Shown here piece after piece: positions 1 through 7,042 of a stretch of 37,452 nucleotides of DNA. A program made the translations under genes and the position numbers. Position 1 is the first letter of the stretch. Every line of letters begins with the position of its first letter. This DNA comes from Bacteroidia bacterium (GTDB lineage Bacteria > Bacteroidota > Bacteroidia > Bacteroidales > JAPLDU01). The DNA lies in assembly GCA_026391255.1 (NCBI GenBank), contig JAPLDU010000076.1, positions 1 through 37,452 of the forward strand, given 5' to 3'. The notes under the pieces are model-generated. The model worked only from the letters and a program-made list of their open reading frames with translations, did not search any database and had not been told where the DNA came from.

Positions 1-100
1 CAGGGAGGGGATTGTCCGCTAAGTTATTTGTATTAATTGGCAGAACTCAGTTCCCCTCCTTGCTCGCAGGGAGGGGTTAGGGGTGGGTAAAATTAAAAAT
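1..100. repeat. G-rich palindromic intergenic repeat, copy 1 (inverted)
   Basis: This is the left-truncated reverse complement of the repeat near 34.7 kb. Shared pieces include GGGGATTGTCCGCTA, TTGGCAGAACYCAGTTCCCC and the CCTCCTTGC/GCAGGGAGGGG inverted arms. A further related copy lies at about 31.6 kb. No coding potential is visible. Confidence 0.7.
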
Positions 101-161
101 ATAGCAAGATTTTAAATATTAATAAATTCAAAACAGTTTCTGAAAATTTGAAAATGAAATA

Positions 162-196
162 ACTCATCACTCATCATTCATCACTCATAACTCCAA
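162..196. repeat. Heptamer array upstream of the GT-C gene
   Basis: Five imperfect 7-bp units, mostly ACTCATC/ACTCATA, end 6 bp before a TACCTTTG -7 element. The same unit recurs near 26.8 kb and 32.8 kb. Confidence 0.8.
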
Positions 197-201
197 AATC
201 T

Positions 202-209
202 TACCTTTG
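202..209 (+). promoter_or_regulatory. Bacteroidota -7 element (TACCTTTG)
   Basis: It matches the TAnnTTTG consensus and lies 17 nt before the ATG at 227. No convincing -33 TTG is visible, so the call rests on the -7 motif and its position. Confidence 0.5.
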
Positions 210-226
210 CACATCAGCAATAAGAT

Positions 227-2083
227 ATGAAAATCAAAACTACCTTATATGTCCTGGTTTCGGCAGTAGTTATCGCTTTGCTTTGCCTGGTTTTTTACTC
301 TCTGAATTATGTGGAATCCGAAGGTTTCTGCAATGCCGACGATGGTGTTGTGCTGGCCCAGTCGTTCCGTCTTTTTAACGGCCAATTACCCCATATTGAT
401 TTCATCTCTACAAAACCGGTGGTTTCAGGCCTGTTCCACGGCCTGCTTTTTTATCTTTCGTATCCGTTGGAAATCAGTGCCCGTTGGATGACGCTTATGG
501 AGTACCTGTTGTATTCTTTTACCTGGACAATACTGCTGTTCAATATATTTGATATATGGTTTAAGTTTAAAAAAGAGATTGCAAAAAAAACAGTGAATTC
601 ATTATTTTATTTCTGCCTTGCTGCCCTGGGAATAACATTTCTGAATATCGGGAATTATGTGCTTTATCCTGAAACTACTATTGATGCGATACTGTTTTCC
701 GTTGCCGGTATTGCCTTTTTAATGAAAGCCAGGGACAAAGAACTCGCCGGCGGAGTAACGTTGTCTTATTATTCACTTGCTTTGTTTTTTATGTCTTTAT
801 CTGCTTTGTCAAGACAGAGCTTCATTTTTTTGGTGGCAGTGATATTCTGCATGGCTGTTATCAGGTTAATAAAATTACACAAATACACTGCTGTTTTCAT
901 TTTACTGATTGCCGGACTTCTACCCTTCTGGCTTTACCTGTTTTATCTTGTCAGGTTTCACGGGCTGCATCAATTTATTACCCAAATGACCGGCCGTACA
1001 GAATTCTTTGATACGGCCATTCTTCGCCTGGCCAAAAGTTTCCTGAAATCAAAACTGATATTGTTCAACCTGGCGACAATTGGTTTTATCCTTTGGAAGA
1101 CCGTCATTATTAAGAATGGGCTTCGATTCACTACCTCCGGTTTCAGAAAATTGATTTCGGAAAACAAAAGAATAGTTTCAGTGATCCTGGTTACCATGAT
1201 TGGCCTGGTATTGATGTATTCTTACCTGTTATTCCTGTTTGCAGACAGGATGTTCATGGACAGGCAGTGGGATATGTTCTGGATAATGGTAAATCTCAGC
1301 TTCTTTGCCATGACAGGATTTGAATTGCCCGTGAAAATACGTTACATTCTGATCCTGAATATCCTGTTATCATGGTGCAGTTCCATATCACTTGGATCCA
1401 ACAGCCCGGTGTTTACCACCGGACTTATGGCCGGTACCTCGGTACTCCTTGCTGCCTGGCTTTTATGTCGTTTTGATTTTAAATTACCCGGCATAAGGGT
1501 ATATTATCATACAAGCATCGCCATTATTGTTCTTTCATTGGTTTTGGTTTCCTTTTACGGGCAAAGGAAAATCAATTATTATGACAGGCCATCATCAGAA
1601 CTAAAATGCAATCTTGGAACACTGGTACCAGGGTTCGGCAATATTATGACTAATCCTGTTACCTACGATTATTATGCTGAATTTATGAGTATTTACAGGC
1701 AGTTGCCGGGTGCAAAGGATCACTTTGTTTTACTGCCCAATAATGCGGTGATTTATCCGCTTCTGTACAGCCGTAATCCTTTTCCGCTCGACTGGATGCA
1801 GCATGACGAGTACATTGGCAGCGAGGAGCTTGTTTATAAAAAGATCAGCCAGGCTTTGGATGCAGGATACATCTGGGTGATTGTGGATAAATATGATTCC
1901 CAGAATATGGCATTCGGATTGATCCCGCTGGATTATTCTGGGGTGCAGGCTGATGATCTTTTCATTAAAAAATACAAAGTCGACAAATACGGATACATGA
2001 AAATCCTGATGTCACGCTGTGTTGAATTGCCAATGAAATTTAAATATTTCAGGGTTTACAGAACAAAAACAAAAATTGAATAG
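227..2083 (+). CDS. GT-C-like polytopic membrane protein, putative glycosyltransferase
   Basis: A 618-residue integral membrane protein. An N-terminal transmembrane segment (about 6-27) is followed by an extracytoplasmic loop with NADDGVVLAQ (D38, D39) and then GQLPHIDF. That arrangement, an acidic pair just after TM1 and a G-x-P-[YH]-x-DF element, is typical of GT-C fold enzymes that use polyprenyl-phosphate sugars. About ten further hydrophobic segments follow up to roughly residue 450, and the last 150 residues look like a soluble periplasmic domain. The start has a TAnnTTTG promoter 17 nt upstream. The gene is monocistronic and convergent with the buk operon. Family placement is by motif and topology only; the donor, acceptor and activity are not shown. 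Confidence 0.6.
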   Translation: MKIKTTLYVLVSAVVIALLCLVFYSLNYVESEGFCNADDGVVLAQSFRLFNGQLPHIDFISTKPVVSGLFHGLLFYLSYPLEISARWMTLMEYLLYSFTWTILLFNIFDIWFKFKKEIAKKTVNSLFYFCLAALGITFLNIGNYVLYPETTIDAILFSVAGIAFLMKARDKELAGGVTLSYYSLALFFMSLSALSRQSFIFLVAVIFCMAVIRLIKLHKYTAVFILLIAGLLPFWLYLFYLVRFHGLHQFITQMTGRTEFFDTAILRLAKSFLKSKLILFNLATIGFILWKTVIIKNGLRFTTSGFRKLISENKRIVSVILVTMIGLVLMYSYLLFLFADRMFMDRQWDMFWIMVNLSFFAMTGFELPVKIRYILILNILLSWCSSISLGSNSPVFTTGLMAGTSVLLAAWLLCRFDFKLPGIRVYYHTSIAIIVLSLVLVSFYGQRKINYYDRPSSELKCNLGTLVPGFGNIMTNPVTYDYYAEFMSIYRQLPGAKDHFVLLPNNAVIYPLLYSRNPFPLDWMQHDEYIGSEELVYKKISQALDAGYIWVIVDKYDSQNMAFGLIPLDYSGVQADDLFIKKYKVDKYGYMKILMSRCVELPMKFKYFRVYRTKTKIE

Positions 2084-2114
2084 TAATTTCATTGATTAAA
2101 TTAATATTGGAAAA

Positions 2115-2177
2115 TATTGCGTCTATCGCGTCTTTTGCGTTAAAATTTTAACGCTGGCGACGCAAATGACGCAAAGG
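2115..2177. terminator. Long inverted repeat between convergent genes, possible bidirectional terminator
   Basis: The centre, 2137-2154, is a perfect 18-bp palindrome (GCGTTAAAATTTTAACGC). Imperfect arms built from GCGTC/GACGC units extend it to a stem of about 30 bp. It lies between the GT-C gene (ends 2083) and buk (ends 2263), so it could stop transcription from both sides. It has no classical U-tract outside the stem. Confidence 0.45.
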
Positions 2178-2262
2178 ATACAACATAGTAAACAGCATGA
2201 CAGCCTGCAGCCTATCACCATATGCAATTACCTGAAAATTATTTAAGCAGTAAAGAACAATA

Positions 2263-3336
2263 TCAATATTCTTTAGGGATCAGTTCCCCTTTCAATACCA
2301 TCAGGCCATTCATGGCAAGTGCGCTCATTTCATCTTCACCGGGATAGACCACCACTGGTGCGATAAAAGAAACCATTTCCCTGATATAATGGACCAGGTC
2401 GGGATTGTAGGCAAGTCCGCCGGTTAGCAGGATGGCATCCACTTCTCCTTTCAGGACGGCAGCCTGTGAACCAATTTCTTTCGCTATCTGATACGACATG
2501 GCATCCTGTACCAATTTTGCCTTATTGTCACCATTGCGGGCTTTGGTTTCCACTTCCCAGGCATCATTTGTGTTCATATAGGCAACTAATCCGCCTTTTC
2601 CGGTGATCATTTGTTTAACCTCGTCATAAGAATATTTACCGCTGAAACATAACCTGGTAAAATCACCCATGGGCAGAGTTCCGCTTCGTTCCGGTGAGAA
2701 AGGTCCGTCACCGTCCAATGCCTGGTTGCTGTCAATCACCCTGCCTTTCAGGTGTGCACCTACCGAAATACCTCCTCCCATATGGGCTACAATCAGGTTC
2801 ATATCTTCATAATGCCTGTTTACTGATCTTGCATGGGTACGTGCTATGGCCTTCTGGTTAAGGGCATGGAAAATTGAAATGCGTTCAATCAACGGATGGC
2901 CTGACAAACGGGCAACATCCTGCATTTCATCTACTACAATAGGATCTACAATATATGCTTTTGCATCGGGCAGTGAACCGGCAATATCGTCAGCAATCAG
3001 ACCGCCGAGGTTACTGGCGTGTTCACTCTTTGAATTATTGAGAAGATCATTCTTCATCTTCTCATTTACCTCGTAAATACCTGATTCGATGGGACGCAGA
3101 AGCCCGCCCCGCCCGACAACCGCCGAGATATTATTAAGAATGATATTGGCTTCCTGTAATTCTTTTATGATAACTTCTTTCCTGAAATCAAACTGGTCGG
3201 TAACCCTCGAAAATGGACTCAATTCCTCATTGGAGTGACGTATTGTTTTCGCAAAAAGAAGCTCCCTGTCGCGGTAAACAGCAATCTTGGTCGAGGTAGA
3301 CCCGGGGTTAATGGCAAGAATGTAAAAATCGGTCAT
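2263..3336 (-). CDS. buk: Butyrate kinase (acyl kinase)
   Basis: It converts butyryl-phosphate (or a branched acyl-phosphate) plus ADP into the acid plus ATP in the cytoplasm. The 357-residue length is normal for Buk. The ASKHA-fold phosphate-1 loop is near the N terminus (ILAINPGSTSTKIAVY, about 7-22). The acetate/butyrate kinase signature follows (HMGGGISVGAHLKG, then DGPFSPERSG), and LLTGGLAYN is the adenosine motif. It is the last gene of an hbd-like/ackA/ptb/buk series on the minus strand. A 166-bp gap full of short tandem repeats separates it from ptb, so it may be cotranscribed or have its own start. Butyrate versus isobutyrate or other acyl preference cannot be told from sequence. Confidence 0.93.
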   Translation of the reverse strand: MTDFYILAINPGSTSTKIAVYRDRELLFAKTIRHSNEELSPFSRVTDQFDFRKEVIIKELQEANIILNNISAVVGRGGLLRPIESGIYEVNEKMKNDLLNNSKSEHASNLGGLIADDIAGSLPDAKAYIVDPIVVDEMQDVARLSGHPLIERISIFHALNQKAIARTHARSVNRHYEDMNLIVAHMGGGISVGAHLKGRVIDSNQALDGDGPFSPERSGTLPMGDFTRLCFSGKYSYDEVKQMITGKGGLVAYMNTNDAWEVETKARNGDNKAKLVQDAMSYQIAKEIGSQAAVLKGEVDAILLTGGLAYNPDLVHYIREMVSFIAPVVVYPGEDEMSALAMNGLMVLKGELIPKEY

Positions 3337-3342
3337 TAAAAA

Positions 3343-3503
3343 GTATCAGGTATCAGGTATCAGGCATTGTAGTCAATCACGGCGTGAGTGACATAGTTAT
3401 GAGTTATGAATGATGAGTTATAAATTTTCACATTACCACATTATCACATAATCACATTATTAAATCCTGACCATCGACTCTGGACTATTGACTATTGACT
3501 AAT
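3343..3503. repeat. Chain of 7-bp and 8-bp tandem arrays filling the ptb-buk gap
   Basis: Four arrays follow one another: three GTATCAG units (3343-3363), GAGTTAT/GAATGAT units (3401-3421), four CACATTAT-type octamers (3429-3460), and five GACTATT-type heptamers (3469-3503). The last array overlaps the first base of the ptb stop triplet (3503-3505). The first array lies 6 bp upstream of the buk start. Confidence 0.85.
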
Positions 3504-4405
3504 TACGCCATCAATGCAGCGAGTGCGATGGAATAAAGTTTTGTCTTGACGCTGTCGCCGCGGGATGAGAGTACACAAGGTTTACGCGCACCGCATACGA
3601 TAGCTCCCTGTTCGCCGCCTGATAATTTTGTATTTGCTTTATAAAGAGTGTTGGCTGCTTCAATGTTGGGAAAAAGGATGCAATCTGCATCCCCGGCAAC
3701 CGGGCTTTTAATGCCTTTGATCTGGCAACTTTCCTGGTCAATGCAAAGATCGAGAGCCAGCGGACCGTCAAGAATACCACCTTTGATCTGGCCGCGGTCG
3801 GCCATTTTGCAGAGGATAGCAGCATCAACGCAGGCCGGCATACTGGCCGACATCATTTCCGACGCCGCAAGCAGCGCTACTTTGGGCAGTTTGATATCGA
3901 GGGCATGGGCAGTTTTTATCAGGTAATTGGCAATGGTGATCTTCTGCTTCAGGTCAGGAAGAGGAATAATAGCCACATCAGAAATAATGAGCAGCTTGTG
4001 ATAATTCGGATTTTCCATAACGGTAACATGGGTCAGGATAGCACCTGCGTCCATAAGTCCGTCTTCCTTATTGAATATGCAGCGCATGTATTTATCAGTG
4101 CTGACAAGCCCTTTCATAAGGATGTCGCCATCGCCGTCGTTGATGGTTTTGATGGCCCTCATGGTGGCTTTTATTTCATCAGGTTCATGTATAACGTGGA
4201 ATTTTTCATAGTTAACTCCTTCATCCTTGCACACCTGTCTGATAATTTCCTTATCACCCACCAGTGTACCTTCAACTATTCCCAGATCGATTGCATGGCT
4301 TACGGCGTCAATAGTATGTGAGTCATTGGCATAAGCAGCAATCAGACGCTTTTTGCCCTTACTTTTAAGGACATCGAACATTTGTTCTAATTTTGTAATT
4401 GGCAT
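3503..4405 (-). CDS. ptb: Phosphate butyryltransferase (PTA/PTB family)
   Basis: It exchanges CoA for phosphate on butyryl-CoA or a related acyl-CoA, giving the acyl-phosphate used by the kinases encoded on either side. The 300 residues match the single-domain Ptb length; Pta enzymes are longer or fused. Family features include an N-terminal AAYANDSHTIDAV segment, DILMKGLVSTDKYMR near residues 95-110, the DGPLALDLCI region, and SPVAGDADCILFPNIEAAN near the C terminus. It starts 12 bp after the ackA stop, so the two are clearly cotranscribed. Its stop codon sits at the edge of a heptamer array. Because ackA is adjacent, it might also supply acetyl-phosphate; that would need biochemical data. 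Confidence 0.92.
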   Translation of the reverse strand: MPITKLEQMFDVLKSKGKKRLIAAYANDSHTIDAVSHAIDLGIVEGTLVGDKEIIRQVCKDEGVNYEKFHVIHEPDEIKATMRAIKTINDGDGDILMKGLVSTDKYMRCIFNKEDGLMDAGAILTHVTVMENPNYHKLLIISDVAIIPLPDLKQKITIANYLIKTAHALDIKLPKVALLAASEMMSASMPACVDAAILCKMADRGQIKGGILDGPLALDLCIDQESCQIKGIKSPVAGDADCILFPNIEAANTLYKANTKLSGGEQGAIVCGARKPCVLSSRGDSVKTKLYSIALAALMA

Positions 4406-4417
4406 AGATTTAATGAT

Positions 4418-5635
4418 TTATTTTTTTGATTTTTTCATTTCCTTAACAATATTCATCGTATCGGTAGCTATCACCAGTTCCTCGTTAGTGGGTTCCACAA
4501 TTACGGTCACTTTGGAACTTTTATGACTGATAATTACTTCAACACCTCTTTTGCCCTGGTTCATTTTTTTATCAAATTCGATTCCCATGAATTCCATATC
4601 AGAACAGACTTTCTCGCGGGTAGCTACATCATTTTCTCCGATACCACCGGTTAATACGAGAAGATCAACGCCGTTCATTGCAGCAGCGTAAGCGCCGATG
4701 TATTTTTTTATCCGGTATGCATACATATTCAGCGCGAGAATGGCTCTTTCATTTCCCTGGTCTGCGGCATTTTCCACTTCACGCATGTCGGATGAGATAC
4801 CTGAAACGCCCAATACACCACAATGTTTGTTGATAAAGGAATTTGTGGTAGCAATGCCGATTTCTTCCTTATCCATAACATACAATAAAACTCCAAGATC
4901 AAGATCACCTGCACGGGTTCCCATCATGAGTCCTTCAACAGGAGTAAGTCCCATGGATGTGTCCACAGATTTTCCGTTGCAAATGGCGGCAATGGAAGCG
5001 CCGTTACCAAGATGGGCAGTAATGATCTTTGATTTTTCGAAATCAATGCCAAGAGTTTTGCATGCTTTTTCGGCCACAAACTTATGGCTGGTGCCATGGA
5101 AGCCATATCTCCTGATATGGTATTTTTTATAAAGAGAATAAGGAATAGCATACATATATGCATAGTCAGGAAGGGTCTGGTGAAAAGCCGTGTCGAATAC
5201 AGCACACTGGGGAACTCCGGGCAGAAGCAGTTCCATAGCCTTGATTCCTTTCATGTGGTGTGGGTTGTGCAGCGGGGCCAGTTCAAAAAGTTTTTCGATA
5301 TCACTCTCCACTTCTTTTGTGATAAACTCACTCTTGCTGAAATTTTCGCCTCCGTGTGCCACACGGTGTCCAACGGCATTTATTTCATTCATGTCCTTAA
5401 TACAACCATGTTCCTTACTGGTGAGCACTCCAAGAAGATATTCGATACCTGCCTGATGATCAAGTATCTCACCCTCGAGAATCAGTTTTTCACCATCCGG
5501 CAGATCGTGTTTGATCAACGAACCTTTAAGTCCGATCTTATCGACAAGACCTTTTGCCAGAACTTCAACGGTGGTCATATCGAAGAACTGATATTTTATG
5601 GAAGAGCTTCCGCAATTCAATACCAATATTTTCAT
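4418..5635 (-). CDS. ackA: Acetate kinase
   Basis: It makes acetate and ATP from acetyl-phosphate and ADP. At 405 residues it is full length. It begins with the acetokinase signature MKILVLNCGSSSIKYQFF. It contains HRVAHGGENF (substrate Arg region), the catalytic-His segment AHLGNGASIAAI, DTSMGLTPVEGLMMGTRAG, and the nucleotide motif VLTGGIGEND. The gene is 19 bp downstream of the hbd-like gene and 12 bp upstream of ptb. No separate phosphotransacetylase gene is in the window, so Ptb may serve both kinases. Long reading frames on the opposite strand have no family features and are treated as shadows. Confidence 0.96.
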   Translation of the reverse strand: MKILVLNCGSSSIKYQFFDMTTVEVLAKGLVDKIGLKGSLIKHDLPDGEKLILEGEILDHQAGIEYLLGVLTSKEHGCIKDMNEINAVGHRVAHGGENFSKSEFITKEVESDIEKLFELAPLHNPHHMKGIKAMELLLPGVPQCAVFDTAFHQTLPDYAYMYAIPYSLYKKYHIRRYGFHGTSHKFVAEKACKTLGIDFEKSKIITAHLGNGASIAAICNGKSVDTSMGLTPVEGLMMGTRAGDLDLGVLLYVMDKEEIGIATTNSFINKHCGVLGVSGISSDMREVENAADQGNERAILALNMYAYRIKKYIGAYAAAMNGVDLLVLTGGIGENDVATREKVCSDMEFMGIEFDKKMNQGKRGVEVIISHKSSKVTVIVEPTNEELVIATDTMNIVKEMKKSKK

Positions 5636-5654
5636 AACTCTGTGATTTTAAATG

Positions 5655-6602
5655 TTATTTACAAATAGTTTTGCCTTTGGCATCATAACAATAGAAACCT
5701 TGTTGGGTTTTTCTGCCAAGACGGTTGGCACGTACCAGCCGTTTGAGGATAGGAGAGGGTTTATATTTTTTATCTCCGAATTCATCGTAAAGGTTATCAA
5801 GATATTGCAGTACTTTGTCAAGGCCGATTTTATCAGCCATTTCGAAAGGCCCGAGAGGCAGGCCAAATCCACGTTTCATGGTTATATCAATATCTTCCAT
5901 TGATCCGACACCTTCCATCAGCACTTCCAGCGCTTCATTGATGAGGGTTGCATAAATTCTTACGCTGATGAGACCTGGAGCTTCCAGCACCGGTACTGCT
6001 GTTTTACCGATCATCTGGACAAATTTCAGAACGTTTTTGTACACTTCATCTGCAGTGTATAAACCACGGGCAACCTCAACCAGGTCGGTATCCGGAGCTG
6101 TGGTGGAAAAATGAAGACTCACGCAACGGTTCTTATATTGCAATTCTGATGATAATTCTGTAATTACAATGGTTGAAGAATTGGTAGCAATGATGGCTTC
6201 GGGATCAACATATTTCTCAATGTCCTTGAATACTTCCTTTCTTGCCTCGAGGCTGTCCGGTTCTTTTGAAAGAATACTCTCGATCACGAGGTCGCAACCA
6301 AGCAGATCACGGTAACGCATGGTGCCATGTATCCGTGAAACGATGGACCTTTTATCGGAAGGAGTCATCCCCCAGTGGTCAATCATGTTATCCAGTTCAC
6401 GGCTGATATCTGCATATGCCTGCTCGATCCTTCCTTCACTCAGTTCAATAAATATGACATCAATCCCATGGGAACTGATCATACGCGCAATGCTCTGTCC
6501 AACTGCGCCACAGCCTACTATTCCAACTTTCGAAAACATGGACTTCGGCTTGTCTTTTTTACTTAAACCATATTTTTCAATGGGTTCTTTAATTTCAGCC
6601 AT
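5655..6602 (-). CDS. Divergent 3-hydroxyacyl-CoA (3-hydroxybutyryl-CoA) dehydrogenase
   Basis: Predicted NAD-dependent oxidoreductase of the HBDH/HAD family, 315 residues. The Rossmann motif is KVGIVGCGAVGQS (about 26-38). The central segment ATNSSTIVITELSS carries the conserved Ser. SLHFSTTAPDTDLVEVARG carries the catalytic His and Glu. The C-terminal helical domain contains GFGLPLGPFEMAD and GRKTQQGFYCYD. Two oddities stand out: the usual HF-x-NP is HFSTT, and the usual PGFxxNR is PGLISVR, so the substrate-binding Asn appears to be Val. It heads the acyl-kinase operon, placing it in C4/acyl-CoA metabolism. Activity may be altered or the substrate may differ; a more canonical paralogue begins at 36830. 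Confidence 0.83.
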   Translation of the reverse strand: MAEIKEPIEKYGLSKKDKPKSMFSKVGIVGCGAVGQSIARMISSHGIDVIFIELSEGRIEQAYADISRELDNMIDHWGMTPSDKRSIVSRIHGTMRYRDLLGCDLVIESILSKEPDSLEARKEVFKDIEKYVDPEAIIATNSSTIVITELSSELQYKNRCVSLHFSTTAPDTDLVEVARGLYTADEVYKNVLKFVQMIGKTAVPVLEAPGLISVRIYATLINEALEVLMEGVGSMEDIDITMKRGFGLPLGPFEMADKIGLDKVLQYLDNLYDEFGDKKYKPSPILKRLVRANRLGRKTQQGFYCYDAKGKTICK

Positions 6603-6768
6603 ATCTTAATAATTTTTGTTTTTTGTTTGAATAAAATCTCTGATTACGTAATCCCAGGTTCATGAATTTATTGTTTCTTATAATTCAAGCTAATATTAAA
6701 TATCACTTTTGTCCGGTAAATTTTTTATGTCGTCACTACGTGACTTAATTGCCGCAATTTATTTCCTG

Positions 6769-6893
6769 CTACAAAGATTCCATCCCTACGGGATTAAAGT
6801 TTTGATGTGTCAGATAAACCCCGTCAGGGGTGAAATCTTTGTAGAAAAATATTCCTATCAACAATAAGCCCTGTAGGGGCGAAATCTTTTTGG
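6769..6893. repeat. Three CTACAAAGATT-type dispersed repeats
   Basis: Copy a (6769-6794) reads CTACAAAGATTCCATCCCTA and onward. Copy b (6818-6844) and copy c (6867-6893) are in inverse orientation, with CAGGGGTGAAATCTTTG and TAGGGGCGAAATCTTTT. Copies a and b could pair as a long hairpin in a leader transcript of the hbd-like operon. Confidence 0.7.
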
Positions 6894-6973
6894 AAACTCA
6901 TACAGTCGAGGGATTTAAGATGCTTTTAATGTTTTCTCCGGACATCAGTGATAAAATATTATAATTTTCCCTG

Positions 6974-6981
6974 CAAAAGTA
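6974..6981 (-). promoter_or_regulatory. Candidate -7 element (TACTTTTG) for the hbd-ackA-ptb-buk operon
   Basis: The reverse complement of CAAAAGTA matches TAnnTTTG. It would give a leader of about 365 nt before the ATG at 6602, containing the CTACAAAGATT repeats. There is no clear -33 motif, and a nearer promoter cannot be excluded. Confidence 0.35.
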
Positions 6982-7023
6982 AGAAACTATTTCGATTTAT
7001 CGTATTGTAATAGCATCATTATT

Positions 7024-7041
7024 AAGTGTTAAACAACACTT
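7024..7041. terminator. Small hairpin at the 3' end of the OmpA-family gene
   Basis: AAGTGTT and AACACTT pair around an AAAC loop, 2 bp beyond the stop codon of the minus-strand gene. The T-rich tail lies on the plus-strand side, so it is not a textbook terminator for the minus gene. Confidence 0.3.
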
Positions 7042-7042
7042 T

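Larger units (their letters stand above)
6603..7042. other. 440-bp intergenic region with repeats and a leader
   Basis: No coding sequence is supported here. It holds three copies of a CTACAAAGATT/CCCCTACGGGG-type repeat, a candidate minus-strand promoter near 6974, and a small hairpin (7024-7041) just after the stop of the OmpA-family gene. Confidence 0.7.

Noticed and set aside
3905-4321. A 138-codon plus-strand frame opposite ptb
   Set aside because: Antisense to a well-supported family gene, with no signal or motif of its own.
5084-5668. A 194-codon plus-strand frame opposite ackA
   Set aside because: It lies antisense to a clear, full-length acetate kinase, has low-complexity composition and no domain, so it is a shadow frame.
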